This document shows, piece by piece, positions 30,397 to 39,415 of a stretch of DNA of 64,000 nt. Under the pieces are notes generated by a model, which was not told the origin of the DNA, searched no databases, and saw only the letters and a program-made list of their open reading frames with translations. Numbering within the stretch: the first letter of the stretch is position 1; each line of letters opens with the position of its first letter. The position numbers and the translations under genes were made by a program. This stretch comes from Turicibacter bilis (GTDB taxonomy: Bacteria; Bacillota_I; Bacilli_A; MOL361; Turicibacteraceae), in contig NZ_CP071249.1 of the NCBI RefSeq assembly GCF_024499055.1, positions 992,001-1,056,000 of the forward strand, in the 5' to 3' direction.

Positions 30397-31476
30397 CAAA
30401 CGTTGATTAATGATAAAAGCATTTGCTTGTTGATTCGCTGATACTTTCGCATCTAGTGTACAAAAGCGATTCGGATGTTCACCAATATGAGTAGCAGTCT
30501 GATAACCGACACTTTCATCTTGTAAGTTGGCAGCTAATCTTTGTCCAAGCTCCCCAGTTGCTAACTTCATTACGAACACACAATTACTTTGCCAAGAATA
30601 TGATTTTTGATCAGCTAATTTTATATACGCCTCCATCTCATCATAACATCCACTACACCCTCGACACTGCATGGCTTTATTCCCATTTAGCTTTCTTGCA
30701 ATGCAAGGTGTTGGCGTTAAGGCCACCAATTGATTTTTACGCCATTGATGTTTGCAAAAAAAGACAAAATCATTAATTGCTCGCATTGAGACTTGTTGAT
30801 CACATTTATGGTTCGAAACAGGGCTTGCATCCTCTAAAATAACAGCTAATCGATCAGGTAATAACCAGTCATTAATCCAAGTGTATAAATCATAAAAGCG
30901 TAATCGTCCTCGAATCGATTGCTCATTCATCCACTTAAAACTTTGAATTAAATCAAATTTTTGTACGCCGTAAGCTTTAAAACAGCGCTTTTTCAATTCA
31001 GTCATCAACTTAACAAAACCGGGTTCAATCACAACTGGAATCGGAATTAGATTAATATCATTTTCTACTAAGTTTAACTGAACATGTTGCCGAAATAAAT
31101 TGATTTGACTTCTTAATGCATCTTTATTTCCTTCTACCGTAAAAATATTAATTCGCTTTCCTCTAAAAAAAGATTCACAGGCATGAATAAGTCCAAACAC
31201 ATCCCCTCCAGACCCCGTTCCGAAAGCTAGCATATTCATTTCTTCTAATTCATCATAAACTGAAAAAATATCAATTTGACTAAATAAATCACGATAAACT
31301 TCATAAGCTTCACGATAACTTCTTGGAAATTGCTCAACTAAACAAGCAATAATCGCTTCTTGACTATTTTTTAAATTATTATGAGTATTTCCTTCTTTTT
31401 TAGCTTCATAATCCATAGGTAATTGATGAAACCAATCATAAATAACTTCATATAACGTCGGATTTAAATGTCTCAT
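30394..31476 (-). CDS. Unknown protein with SAM-binding-like motif and C-terminal Cys cluster
   Basis: 360 residues. A glycine-rich loop LAFGTGSGGDVFGLI (about residues 83-97) followed by INIFTVEGNKDALR resembles motif I and post-I of Rossmann methyltransferases. Near the C-terminus CIARKLNGNKAMQCRGCSGC gives four cysteines in a spacing (C-x13-C-x2-C-x2-C) suited to Fe-S or Zn binding. I do not recognise a family; a methyltransferase-like protein with a metal site, distantly reminiscent of Rsm22-type proteins, is one idea and is inference. It stands alone between two terminators. Confidence 0.7.
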   Translation of the reverse strand: MRHLNPTLYEVIYDWFHQLPMDYEAKKEGNTHNNLKNSQEAIIACLVEQFPRSYREAYEVYRDLFSQIDIFSVYDELEEMNMLAFGTGSGGDVFGLIHACESFFRGKRINIFTVEGNKDALRSQINLFRQHVQLNLVENDINLIPIPVVIEPGFVKLMTELKKRCFKAYGVQKFDLIQSFKWMNEQSIRGRLRFYDLYTWINDWLLPDRLAVILEDASPVSNHKCDQQVSMRAINDFVFFCKHQWRKNQLVALTPTPCIARKLNGNKAMQCRGCSGCYDEMEAYIKLADQKSYSWQSNCVFVMKLATGELGQRLAANLQDESVGYQTATHIGEHPNRFCTLDAKVSANQQANAFIINQRL

Positions 31477-31549
31477 TCACCTCATCCCCCATTAGTTCAC
31501 TCTTGCTTGCTACATTATATGAGAATCCGACGAGAAATATGTAATACGG

Positions 31550-31843
31550 CTATAAATCTACGACTTGTAAACGATCGACCTCAAAATACATCGAGACTTG
31601 AACAAATCCTGATTGATTCGATGGATTAATTTCATTATATGGAAAATATGCCGTCATTTCATTATATAAAGCGGTCCGTTCCATCGCGAACTCAACTTCT
31701 TGTGGGTAATTAATTTTCGCTAGTTGACAAAAGTAATTAAACTTATCCATGGCTACTAATGGATCAGTATAATATCGATCAAAATAAACTTGCTCATCAG
31801 GCTGAACAACAACAATTCTAATACGTTTAAAATTTCTTTCCAT
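31550..31843 (-). CDS. Hypothetical protein, 97 residues
   Basis: Begins MERNFKRIRIVVVQPDEQ at ATG 31843 with a strong GGAGGAG site; the longer frame to 31951 is rejected. No signal peptide or membrane helix. The protein alternates beta-like strands with charged segments and ends FVQVSMYFEVDRLQVVDL. No family recognised. It flanks the left target duplication of the ISL3 element. Confidence 0.6.
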   Translation of the reverse strand: MERNFKRIRIVVVQPDEQVYFDRYYTDPLVAMDKFNYFCQLAKINYPQEVEFAMERTALYNEMTAYFPYNEINPSNQSGFVQVSMYFEVDRLQVVDL

Positions 31844-31974
31844 AGTGTCTCCTCCTACTTCATTCAATACGACTTCAATACATCCTATTTCAATGAAAGA
31901 GAAATATGCCTTGAAAACATGCACACTTTTCTTAAACGTATCAAAAGGCATAAAAAAGAGAAGTAATCTAGGTT

Positions 31975-31982
31975 AATTAACT
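31975..31982. repeat. Left 8-bp target duplication of the ISL3 element
   Basis: AATTAACT directly outside the left inverted repeat; an identical copy is at 34943-34950. ISL3 elements usually make 8-bp duplications. Confidence 0.9.
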
Positions 31983-32424
31983 GGTTCTATAATATTTGGT
32001 GTGGGTGATTCCCACACTTCTTTTATTTGGAATAAAAAATAAGTATAAAAAAAGAGACATCACGTCCCAAATTCTATACCATGTAATTGACCAAAAAAAC
32101 ACGAAAGGATTGGGTTTATGTCTCACAATAATTGTATCTTAACTTTACTCGATTTAAAAGATAAAAATATTACTTTTTCAGAAAATTGGATGAAAGATGT
32201 TCAGATTAACGGGATCCGCTCTAAGGTGATTTCTGGTATCCTCTCTTTTCAACCGACCCATTGTTACAACTGTGGTCATCTCTTTGACTCACAAATCATT
32301 AAACACGGCTTCAAAACCTCTCGTATTAAGATGATGAAACTCTCTGGCTTTGATACCTATCTCGATTTAAAAAAGCAACGCTATAAATTAATCTGTACCC
32401 TTTGTCAAGGACAAAGAAAAAAAA

Positions 32425-33321
32425 CTAAGCAACTTGAAGCTGATTTCTGTATCCTACAGGAGTCAGCTTATTTAAATTCCATTGATATCTAAAGTTGTTA
32501 TGGTAATCCATATAATCTTCAATTTCAATGAGTAAATCATCAAATGTCAGTTGATTTGTTATATCTGCTTCATCTTTTAGATGCCCAAAAAATGATTCTT
32601 GTGGAGCGTTATCCCAACAATTACCCTTTCTAGACATCGATTGTTGAATTCCCAATTCCTTTAATTGATTCGAAAATTGTGGACTCGTATAGTGCACGCC
32701 CTGATCGGAGTGAATAATCGTTTCTTTCGTTAATTGGACAGTCGGATTTTCTTCAAGTTGGTTCAGTGTTTGGAGAACAAAATCTATCTTTAAATTATCA
32801 CTTAATTGAAAAGCTAAAACTTCATTCGTTGCACTATCTAAAATGGTCGAGAGATAGGCAGTCTGACCCTTTCCATATTTTAAATAAGTGATATCGGTTA
32901 ATAGAACTTTGTAAGGTTCTGATGGCCTAAATTGACGGTTAACAAGATTTGGACAGACGCGATGTGCTTGCGTCGCTTTAGCGAGTTTACGATAGGGATT
33001 GCTGCGACGAACTTGACTCAATAATCCATATTTTTTCATGATTCGATGAATAGATTTTAGGTTAAAGGCGATGTTGAATTCTCCTTTAAGAACCATCGCT
33101 ACTTGGCGAATTCCCTTGTTTTTTCGTCCCTTGAAATGAATGGCCTGTTGAATAACTTCTAAACGTTGTTGTTCCTCTTTTAATCGCTTTAAACGTGCTT
33201 CTTCAGCACATGACGAAAAATAACGATAATAACCTGATCTTGAAACACCAAGACTATCGCATAAATGAGAAATTAAAGAGTTAAATTTAGTTGATGTCTG
33301 ACTCACTACTTGATGAATCAT
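32425..33321 (-). CDS. IS3-family transposase OrfB
   Basis: 298 residues from ATG 33321. The rve integrase core is complete: VLLTDITYLKYGKG (first Asp), IHSDQGVHYTSPQF (second Asp) and NAPQESFFGHLKDE (Glu), with an HTH_21-like N-terminal half (KNKGIRQVAMVL). The frame is open upstream of the ATG into the end of orfA, and lies in the -1 frame relative to it, so the active enzyme is probably an OrfAB fusion made by frameshifting near the A5 run at 33356-33360. Confidence 0.93.
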   Translation of the reverse strand: MIHQVVSQTSTKFNSLISHLCDSLGVSRSGYYRYFSSCAEEARLKRLKEEQQRLEVIQQAIHFKGRKNKGIRQVAMVLKGEFNIAFNLKSIHRIMKKYGLLSQVRRSNPYRKLAKATQAHRVCPNLVNRQFRPSEPYKVLLTDITYLKYGKGQTAYLSTILDSATNEVLAFQLSDNLKIDFVLQTLNQLEENPTVQLTKETIIHSDQGVHYTSPQFSNQLKELGIQQSMSRKGNCWDNAPQESFFGHLKDEADITNQLTFDDLLIEIEDYMDYHNNFRYQWNLNKLTPVGYRNQLQVA

Positions 33322-33344
33322 TTGAAACTTTACTTCTTTAGAGA

Positions 33345-33755
33345 CTATTCGAGCATTTTTCTCATGAGTCTCAACTTTTTTAATAATTCGTTCTCAATCT
33401 TTAAAACTTCTAATTCAGCTTGCGTACGTAATAATTGTTCTTCTATCGTTAACTCTCGTTTTAGAGGCCTTCCAGAATTCTTGGTACGACTATCATCCAA
33501 TCCTAATGGCCCCTGAGTTTTAAAGGCTTGTTTCCAACGTTTAGCTGCAGAATTCACACGCTGCATGCCAAGCATCGCAACATTAAATCCATAGTATTCG
33601 AATATCTCTCGTGGAAACTTTCCTTTCTCGCTCATCATAATAAAGTTCTCCTTAAATTCTTTCGTATAAGTAATCCCTTTTTCAGACACTGACTTAACAT
33701 ATTCATTTTGTTTGAGTTGTTCAATCTCTTGTGGTGTAAATAACTTCTTGCTCAT
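33345..33755 (-). CDS. IS3-family OrfA (helix-turn-helix protein)
   Basis: 136 residues. The middle has a helix-turn-helix region (FPREIFEYYGFNVAMLGMQR) and the C-terminus a leucine-zipper-like heptad stretch (EEQLLRTQAELEVLKIENEL), as usual for OrfA proteins that bind the IS ends and oligomerise with OrfAB. It ends LRLMRKMLE at TAG 33345, 23 bases before the first ATG of orfB. Confidence 0.9.
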   Translation of the reverse strand: MSKKLFTPQEIEQLKQNEYVKSVSEKGITYTKEFKENFIMMSEKGKFPREIFEYYGFNVAMLGMQRVNSAAKRWKQAFKTQGPLGLDDSRTKNSGRPLKRELTIEEQLLRTQAELEVLKIENELLKKLRLMRKMLE

Positions 33756-33789
33756 CTAAAATCCTCCCAAAATCTAATAGTTTATATTA

Positions 33790-33841
33790 TACCAAAAAGA
33801 CCCTAGAGGGTAGACTTTTTTTATCTGTCTACTCTCTAGGG
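33790..33841. repeat. Strong hairpin inside the IS3 right end
   Basis: ACCCTAGAGGGTAGAC pairs with GTCTACTCTCTAGGGT (one bulge or mismatch) across a T-rich loop just inside the terminal inverted repeat. It may shield the IS from outside transcription. Confidence 0.7.
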
Positions 33842-34942
33842 TACATTTTAAATGCCATCATTGTGATCGTACCTTTACGCTTAAAACCTCTCTTGTGGAA
33901 TCTAATTGTTACCTTTCTAATCCCCTTAAACAAGCTATTTTCCTAGAGGCTAGCCATAAAAAATCCGAGTCAGATATTGCCCGTGAACTCAACGTATCCC
34001 ATTCAACGGTCAATCGGATCATTCATACATCGTACGAGGAACAACCCCTTCATTTTAACTCTCTTCCAAAGGTGCTTTGTTTTGATGAGTTTAAGTCGGT
34101 CAAATCAGCGGAAGGGGCTATGTCATTCATTTTTTGTGATGCTTCTAATGGGAAGTTAATTGATATCGTTGAAGACCGTCGTCTAAGCACTTTAAAACCT
34201 TATTTCATGCGATTTTCTAAGGAGGCCCGTAAAGGTGTAACTCACGTTGTTATTGATATGTATGCTCCGTATATGACACTCATTAAAGAGGTGTTTCCCA
34301 ACGCTAAAATTGTTTTAGATAAGTTCCACGTCGTTCAACTTTTATCTCGTGCCCTCAATAAAACTCGTATTCGCTTCATGAACCAAAACAAAGAATTCTA
34401 CAATAAATTCAAACATTATTGGCGCCTTTTATTAAAAGCCCAAGAGGATATCCATTCTACCCACTACTTCTATTCTAACTGTTTCAAAAAGCAGATTTCT
34501 CAACAAGAAATCATCGACTTTTTACTCGCTTTAGATCCTGAATTAAAAGCGACTTATGACTTCTATCAAACCATCAAACAGGCCATCAAACTTCGCAACT
34601 TTGATGCTTTTCATCATGCCATTCAAAACCCCTCTGACTTACTTTCACCTGAAATGAAAACAGCTTTAAAAACATTAACTAACTACCAAGATTATATCAA
34701 AAATACGATTGAAACATCTTATACCAATGGAGTGCTTGAAGGGATTAATAACAAGATTAAAGTGATTAAACGCATGGCCTTTGGATACCGTAGTTTCTAT
34801 CATTTCAAAGCTAGAATTTTGATTATCCATAAGTACACCTTTGAACAAAAAAATAAAAGGAATCAAACTGCTCAACGAGCAGCTTAATCCCTCACGATTA
34901 CAGGTATAAAATTTCTTCACCCACACCAGTTGACAAAGAGCC

Positions 34943-34950
34943 AATTAACT
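34943..34950. repeat. Right 8-bp target duplication of the ISL3 element
   Basis: AATTAACT, identical to 31975-31982. Confidence 0.9.
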
Positions 34951-35028
34951 TAGATGACTTCTCTTACTATTAAATTTTATCTACTATTAAGTCTCGCGAT
35001 TCCTTCTTTTTTGACATCATCTATAATA

Positions 35029-35976
35029 CTAGGCTGTAATTTCATCCCATGATGGAATGGAATCTAAAGCACCTAATTTAGTCGTTGTTAAGGCCCCAAC
35101 TTTATTCGCATTTTTCGTAAAGTCAACTAACATTGCTTCATCAGTTAGAATACTTTTTGGTTGCTCTAAATTCGCAATTTGAGATAATAATGCTCCAATA
35201 AACGCATCTCCTGCTCCAGTCGAATCAATCATCTTAACTGGCATACTTTCAACCTTATATGTTTTTTCAATTGAAACTAATGATCCTTCTTTACCTAATG
35301 TTAAGGTAACAATTTTTGCTCCTAATGCATGTAGGGCAGCAATCATTTTCTCGTGATTTTCTTCGCCTGTAATAATTTGTCCTTCTTCTTCAGACACTTT
35401 AATTAAGTCTACATGTTTAATGACTTCTTTACAATGTTTCACGAATAACGCTTGCTTATCATGATATAAGGCATCACGATAGTTTGGATCAAATGAGATA
35501 AATTTGTCATTTTTAGTTGCAAAATCAATAAAGGCTTGATAAACCTCATATAATTGAGCTCCAAGTAAAGCTGTCGCACTACCTAAGTGAACAATTTTGC
35601 AATCATTAAATGCTTCGAAATTAATTTGTTCAGGTGAAATATTTCCATCTGCACCACGCATAAACTCGAAATCACGCTCTCCGTCTTCATCAATTGAAAC
35701 ATAAGCAATCGTTGTTCCTAAATTAGGATCTTCAATCACATGTGACGTTCCAACTTTATAATGTTCTAATGTTTCAATTAAAAATTTTCCGAATGAATCT
35801 TTTCCAACAGCTCCTACAAATTCAGCCGATGCCCCTAATTTCACAAGAGCAGTTGCAACGTTTGCTGGCGCCCCCCCAGCTTTTTTTTGGAATTTTTCAA
35901 CATCAACTAACTTTTTTCCATTTTCAAGTGAGATAAAATCAATTAATACTTCACCAGGACAGATTACTTTTGCCAT
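35029..35976 (-). CDS. scrK: Fructokinase (PfkB/ribokinase family)
   Basis: 315 residues. PfkB signatures: the N-terminal KKAGGAPANVATALVKLG and the C-terminal STGAGDAFIGALL with the catalytic Asp and anion hole. The enzyme should phosphorylate the free fructose released by sucrose-6-phosphate hydrolase. It is the last gene of the sucrose operon, 14 bases after scrB. AGAGGTG precedes ATG 35976. Substrate is inferred from context and close resemblance to fructokinases. Confidence 0.93.
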   Translation of the reverse strand: MAKVICPGEVLIDFISLENGKKLVDVEKFQKKAGGAPANVATALVKLGASAEFVGAVGKDSFGKFLIETLEHYKVGTSHVIEDPNLGTTIAYVSIDEDGERDFEFMRGADGNISPEQINFEAFNDCKIVHLGSATALLGAQLYEVYQAFIDFATKNDKFISFDPNYRDALYHDKQALFVKHCKEVIKHVDLIKVSEEEGQIITGEENHEKMIAALHALGAKIVTLTLGKEGSLVSIEKTYKVESMPVKMIDSTGAGDAFIGALLSQIANLEQPKSILTDEAMLVDFTKNANKVGALTTTKLGALDSIPSWDEITA

Positions 35977-35990
35977 ATTTACACCTCTTC

Positions 35991-37463
35991 TTACTTATTT
36001 AGTTCCCAGATTTTTGCCTCTAATTTTGCTGTTCCATCTGTAAAGAATTCAATTCCTGTACTTTCCTCTTTCGTGAAAATTCGTGTTGAGAAGACTTCCT
36101 GTCCATCATTAACGAAGATTTCAACTGATGATGTATCAACAAAAATTTGTAGCGTTAACTTGTCTGTCTCGAATTCACATTTACGTTGTGATCCAAATTC
36201 GTTTCCGCAAGTACGACCTGATTTCGAACGATCTAAGACTAGCTTTTTATTCTGTGTATCATAATAGAAGAGCGTTTCTTCTTCTTGGCTCGTACGAAGC
36301 TTAACCCCTAGTTCCTGAGCTTCAAAGTCACTAAACTCACAGAATAATTCATAGACTTGCCCATTAAATCCGATAAATGACTTCACTTCATTTTGTAAGT
36401 GAGTACTCACCTCAACACGATTCCCTCGTAGCTGTTGTAATTCTTTTACTGGCCTTTGTAACAATTTATCACCTACTACTTCTAGCTCACGAGGTAGTGT
36501 TAAACAGTGCGCCCAACCAGATTCATCACTCACACAATCAATACCTGGGAGTCCAAACCAACCAACTAAAATGCGTCTACCTTTTGGATCAAGCATTGTC
36601 TGAGGAGCATAAAATTCAAATCCGCGATCTAACTCTGTAAATGATCCATGGTTAAATACGCCATTTTCCCAATTAATTTCTTCACCAATTAAATACCCTG
36701 ATTGGAAAATATTTTGATATTTATCTCCTTCCGGTTCCATTCCCTGAGGCGATATAATTATAACACCTTTACCATTTTGAGTAAAGTAGTCTGGGCATTC
36801 CCACATAAAGCCGTTCCCTTTAAACTGGGTCTGAACTTCTCCTTTATAATTCCAATGAATTAGGTCTTTTGACTCATAGTAAACGACTGTTCCCTGATGA
36901 TCATCTATTTCAGCTCCAACTAAGCAATAAAATGATTCATCAATCTTGAAAACTTTAGGGTCTCTAAAATGCTCGGTTACATTTTCAGGCGCAGCCTTAA
37001 TCACAGGCTTTGGATATTTTTCAATATGCCCTTCTTTATCCATAATTGCTAAACATTGTGTTGGATAACGAACCCACTCTTCATCACGCGCATTCCCTGT
37101 ATACATTAAATATAATTTTTCATCATGTTCAATCGCTGTCCCGGAAAATACACCATGACTATCAAAAGAACGATCGGGTTCTAAAGCAATCCCACAATCT
37201 TTCCAATGAACTAAATCCGTTGATGTCGTATGATACCAATACTTCACCCCATGTACAGGACCTAATGGGAACCATTGATAGAACATGTGATATTCCCCGT
37301 TAAAGTAACTAAATCCATTCGGATCATTTAATAAACCTGTAATTGGTTGATTATGATATGTTTGTCGGTAACAACACTGACTAACCTGCTGTTTTAATGC
37401 ATCATACTCTTCTTTTGATACCTCTTCGATGCGTCGATAACGCTGTTCTCTCGTCCACTCCAT
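35991..37463 (-). CDS. scrB: Sucrose-6-phosphate hydrolase (GH32)
   Basis: About 490 residues, GH32 beta-propeller plus C-terminal beta-sandwich. The catalytic nucleophile motif LLNDPNGFSYF, transition-state Asp in HFRDPKVF and acid/base Glu in MWECPDYF are all present, as is YHMFYQWFP. It hydrolyses sucrose-6-phosphate from the PTS into glucose-6-phosphate and fructose. ATG 37463 (AAGGAG 10 bases upstream) is preferred over the GTG at 37472 that abuts the site. It lies about 100 bases downstream of scrA. Confidence 0.95.
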   Translation of the reverse strand: MEWTREQRYRRIEEVSKEEYDALKQQVSQCCYRQTYHNQPITGLLNDPNGFSYFNGEYHMFYQWFPLGPVHGVKYWYHTTSTDLVHWKDCGIALEPDRSFDSHGVFSGTAIEHDEKLYLMYTGNARDEEWVRYPTQCLAIMDKEGHIEKYPKPVIKAAPENVTEHFRDPKVFKIDESFYCLVGAEIDDHQGTVVYYESKDLIHWNYKGEVQTQFKGNGFMWECPDYFTQNGKGVIIISPQGMEPEGDKYQNIFQSGYLIGEEINWENGVFNHGSFTELDRGFEFYAPQTMLDPKGRRILVGWFGLPGIDCVSDESGWAHCLTLPRELEVVGDKLLQRPVKELQQLRGNRVEVSTHLQNEVKSFIGFNGQVYELFCEFSDFEAQELGVKLRTSQEEETLFYYDTQNKKLVLDRSKSGRTCGNEFGSQRKCEFETDKLTLQIFVDTSSVEIFVNDGQEVFSTRIFTKEESTGIEFFTDGTAKLEAKIWELNK

Positions 37464-37560
37464 CTTCTGCACACTCCTTAAAAAAGTAATCGTTTTATTT
37501 TATTCTTACTAATATAAACTGCTTTAATCTCCAAAGAAATTAAAGCAGTCATTTTGTTAA

Positions 37561-39000
37561 TTAAACATTTTGTTTTTTGTTAAATAATTTGGCTAAAATC
37601 ACTGTCGCAATGAATCCAATCACAAATGCGATTACTAAAGTCACCATGTATTGGATCATTGATTCTGGACGAATCACAATAACTCCAGGAATTCCTGCTG
37701 GTCCAGGAGAAACTGATAAAACCTGCATAAACGTACAGTAAGCAGAGGCAACAGCCGAACCAATTAAAGCTCCAATAAACGGATATTTAAACTTTAAGTT
37801 AACCCCAAACACCGCTGGTTCTGTAATTCCAAGTAAAGCAGATACTCCAGCTGCTGAAGCCAAGCTCTTCATCTTTGCATTACGCTTCATGAGATACATC
37901 ACGGCTAAAGCAGCCGCTCCCTGCGCCACATTTGATGCTGCAACAACCGCAAAGGTTGGTGACCCGCCTAATGTTCCGATATTGGCCAAAATTTGCGTCT
38001 CAGCAGTTACTAATGAGTGATGCATCCCTGTAATTACTAATAATGGATAAGCTACACCATAGATTGCTCCCCCGACTGGGCCTAAGCTAAAGAATAACCA
38101 CATTACAGCTTCTGTTAGTCCATCTCCTACCACGCGCATTGCAGGTCCAATGATGATAAATGTTAAAGCTGCCGTTAATAACACTGAAACTAATGGTGTA
38201 ATGATGTTATCAAACATTGCTGGTACAATTTTACGTGATCGTTGTTCAATCTTAGCTAAAACAAATGATGATACGATAACTGGTAATACCGTTCCTTGAT
38301 AACCTACTTTTGCAATCTCAAAACCAAAAATATTCCATGCTGGAACTGTACCATCTAATAAGGCTTGTCCATAATCATATCCATTTAATAAATCTGGATG
38401 AATCATGATTGCCCCAATAACAGCCCCAAGAACGGGTGTTCCTCCAAAAATTTTAGTCGCTGAGAATCCAATTAACACTGGTAAGAACGTAAAGGCTGCA
38501 TTTGAGAATAAGTTAATCATCTCAGCTAAATCGGCCGTTTGCGGATAAGCTTCAACTAAAGACTTCCCTTCAATGAATAACCCTTGTGCCGTTAAGACGT
38601 TATTTAATCCCATTAATAAACCAGCAGCAACTAAAGCTGGTAAAATAGGAACAAACACATCAGCTAACGATTTTAGCATACGTTGGAAGACATTTAACTT
38701 TGATCCAGCTGCTTCTTTTAATTCTTCTTTACTAACTTCTTGAATATTAGTTACTTGCACAAACTCACGATAAACTTGATCCACAATCCCCGTTCCTAAA
38801 ATAACTTGAAATTGCCCTCCATTATTAAATGTTCCTTTAACAAGATCCATTGCTTCAATTTGATCAACATCAATTTTTTTATCATCTTTTACAACAACTC
38901 GTAAACGTGTGGCACAACTTGCAACACGAATGACGTTGTTTTCCCCACCTACAAAAGCAACAATTTGTTTTGCAGCTTCAAGGTATTGATTATTTGCCAT
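37561..39000 (-). CDS. scrA: Sucrose-specific PTS EIIBC component
   Basis: 479 residues: EIIB domain first (residues 1 to about 85) with the phosphorylated Cys in VASCATRLRVVV, then an EIIC domain with about 10 membrane helices (ALVAAGLLMGLNNVL, HHSLVTAETQIL, ALLGITEPAVFGVNLK). The order IIB-IIC without EIIA is typical of ScrA, which borrows the EIIA of the glucose system. It imports and phosphorylates sucrose. A strong promoter and two LacI-type operators precede it. GGAGG site at the ATG. Confidence 0.95.
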   Translation of the reverse strand: MANNQYLEAAKQIVAFVGGENNVIRVASCATRLRVVVKDDKKIDVDQIEAMDLVKGTFNNGGQFQVILGTGIVDQVYREFVQVTNIQEVSKEELKEAAGSKLNVFQRMLKSLADVFVPILPALVAAGLLMGLNNVLTAQGLFIEGKSLVEAYPQTADLAEMINLFSNAAFTFLPVLIGFSATKIFGGTPVLGAVIGAIMIHPDLLNGYDYGQALLDGTVPAWNIFGFEIAKVGYQGTVLPVIVSSFVLAKIEQRSRKIVPAMFDNIITPLVSVLLTAALTFIIIGPAMRVVGDGLTEAVMWLFFSLGPVGGAIYGVAYPLLVITGMHHSLVTAETQILANIGTLGGSPTFAVVAASNVAQGAAALAVMYLMKRNAKMKSLASAAGVSALLGITEPAVFGVNLKFKYPFIGALIGSAVASAYCTFMQVLSVSPGPAGIPGVIVIRPESMIQYMVTLVIAFVIGFIATVILAKLFNKKQNV

Positions 39001-39023
39001 ACTGATTCCTCCTTATATAAAAA

Positions 39024-39035
39024 TGAAACGTTTCA
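39024..39035. promoter_or_regulatory. ScrR operator O2
   Basis: A perfect palindrome TGAAACGTTTCA (39024-39035), in the scrA leader just before the ribosome site. LacI-family (ScrR) operator by symmetry and context; it also resembles catabolite-responsive elements. Confidence 0.8.
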
Positions 39036-39075
39036 TTTTTATTCCTAAAAAAGAAACTACTCATTCACTTAAAAA

Positions 39076-39087
39076 TGAAACGTTTCA
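39076..39087. promoter_or_regulatory. ScrR operator O1
   Basis: TGAAACGTTTCA again, 15-26 bases downstream of the -10 hexamer of the scrA promoter, placed to block initiation or early elongation. Spacing to O2 is 52 bases (centre to centre), about five helical turns. Confidence 0.85.
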
Positions 39088-39101
39088 CTTTCTATGGTAT
39101 A

Positions 39102-39130
39102 ATCATAATATATTTTTTTGTAACCGTCAA
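39102..39130 (-). promoter_or_regulatory. Sigma-A promoter of scrA-scrB-scrK
   Basis: TTGACG (39130-39125) and TATGAT (39107-39102) with a 17-base spacer on the minus strand. Confidence 0.8.
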
Positions 39131-39372
39131 CATTTTTTAACGTTTTCAAAAAATGTTTTCATTTAGTCTAAGTTCTATCCGTTCTTACTTTTTTCATAGT
39201 ATCTTTCACTTTAATGAAGATTAATTCTATAAGAAGCGATCTGATTGAAACATGTTTAATGATACTAAGTCTGATATTCTATAAATCTATTTGTATATAT
39301 TAAGCAACCGTCATTCAAAAATCATCAATAACACGCTCACTATGTATAGGAAAGTTACTCAGAATCTAATCC

Positions 39373-39415
39373 ATAAAAAAAGACAGCCTCTTTTTTCGAT
39401 TAGCTGTCTTTTTGT
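39373..39415 (-). terminator. Terminator at the end of scrR
   Basis: AAAGACAGC ... GCTGTCTTT stem with T7 on the minus strand; its first half is the last codons of scrR. The rest of the 39131-39372 interval shows no ORF. Confidence 0.82.

Larger units (their letters stand above)
32389..33849 (-). mobile_element. IS3-family element inserted in the ISL3 transposase
   Basis: Bounded by TGTACCCT (32394) and AGGGTACA (33838-33845) inverted ends and flanked by AAAT at 32385-32388 and 33850-33853, which is the apparent 4-bp target duplication. About 1.46 kb with two overlapping-type ORFs (orfA, orfB) on the minus strand. The exact outer bases are uncertain by a few positions. Confidence 0.88.
32118..34887 (+). 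pseudogene. ISL3 transposase split by IS3 insertion
   Basis: The N-terminal part (32118-32388) has the zinc-binding CYNCGH motif and an LKKQRYK segment; the remainder resumes at 33854 as CHHCDRTFTLKTSLVESNCY. Removing the insert and one AAAT copy restores a continuous frame of 435 codons (RYKCHHCDRTF at the joint). The C-terminal part carries the DDE domain (CFDEFKSVKS, VVIDMYAPYM, ILDKFHVVQL written with VLDKFHVVQL in this copy) and ends in the usual YGFxxFxxFRxRIL-like region. Only the insertion inactivates it. Confidence 0.93.
31983..34942 (+). mobile_element. ISL3-family insertion sequence, interrupted by an IS3 element
   Basis: The ends are inverted repeats: GGTTCTATAATATTTGGTGT at left and, on the other strand, GGCTCTTTGTCAACTGGTGT at right, both continuing GGGTGA. 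Flanking 8-bp duplications are identical. Without the inserted IS3 element and its 4-bp duplication it is about 1.5 kb, normal for ISL3. The perfect target duplication suggests recent insertion. Confidence 0.92.

Noticed and set aside
34675-34944. Minus-strand ORF overlapping the ISL3 transposase end
   Set aside because: Antisense of the DDE domain; begins in the inverted repeat.
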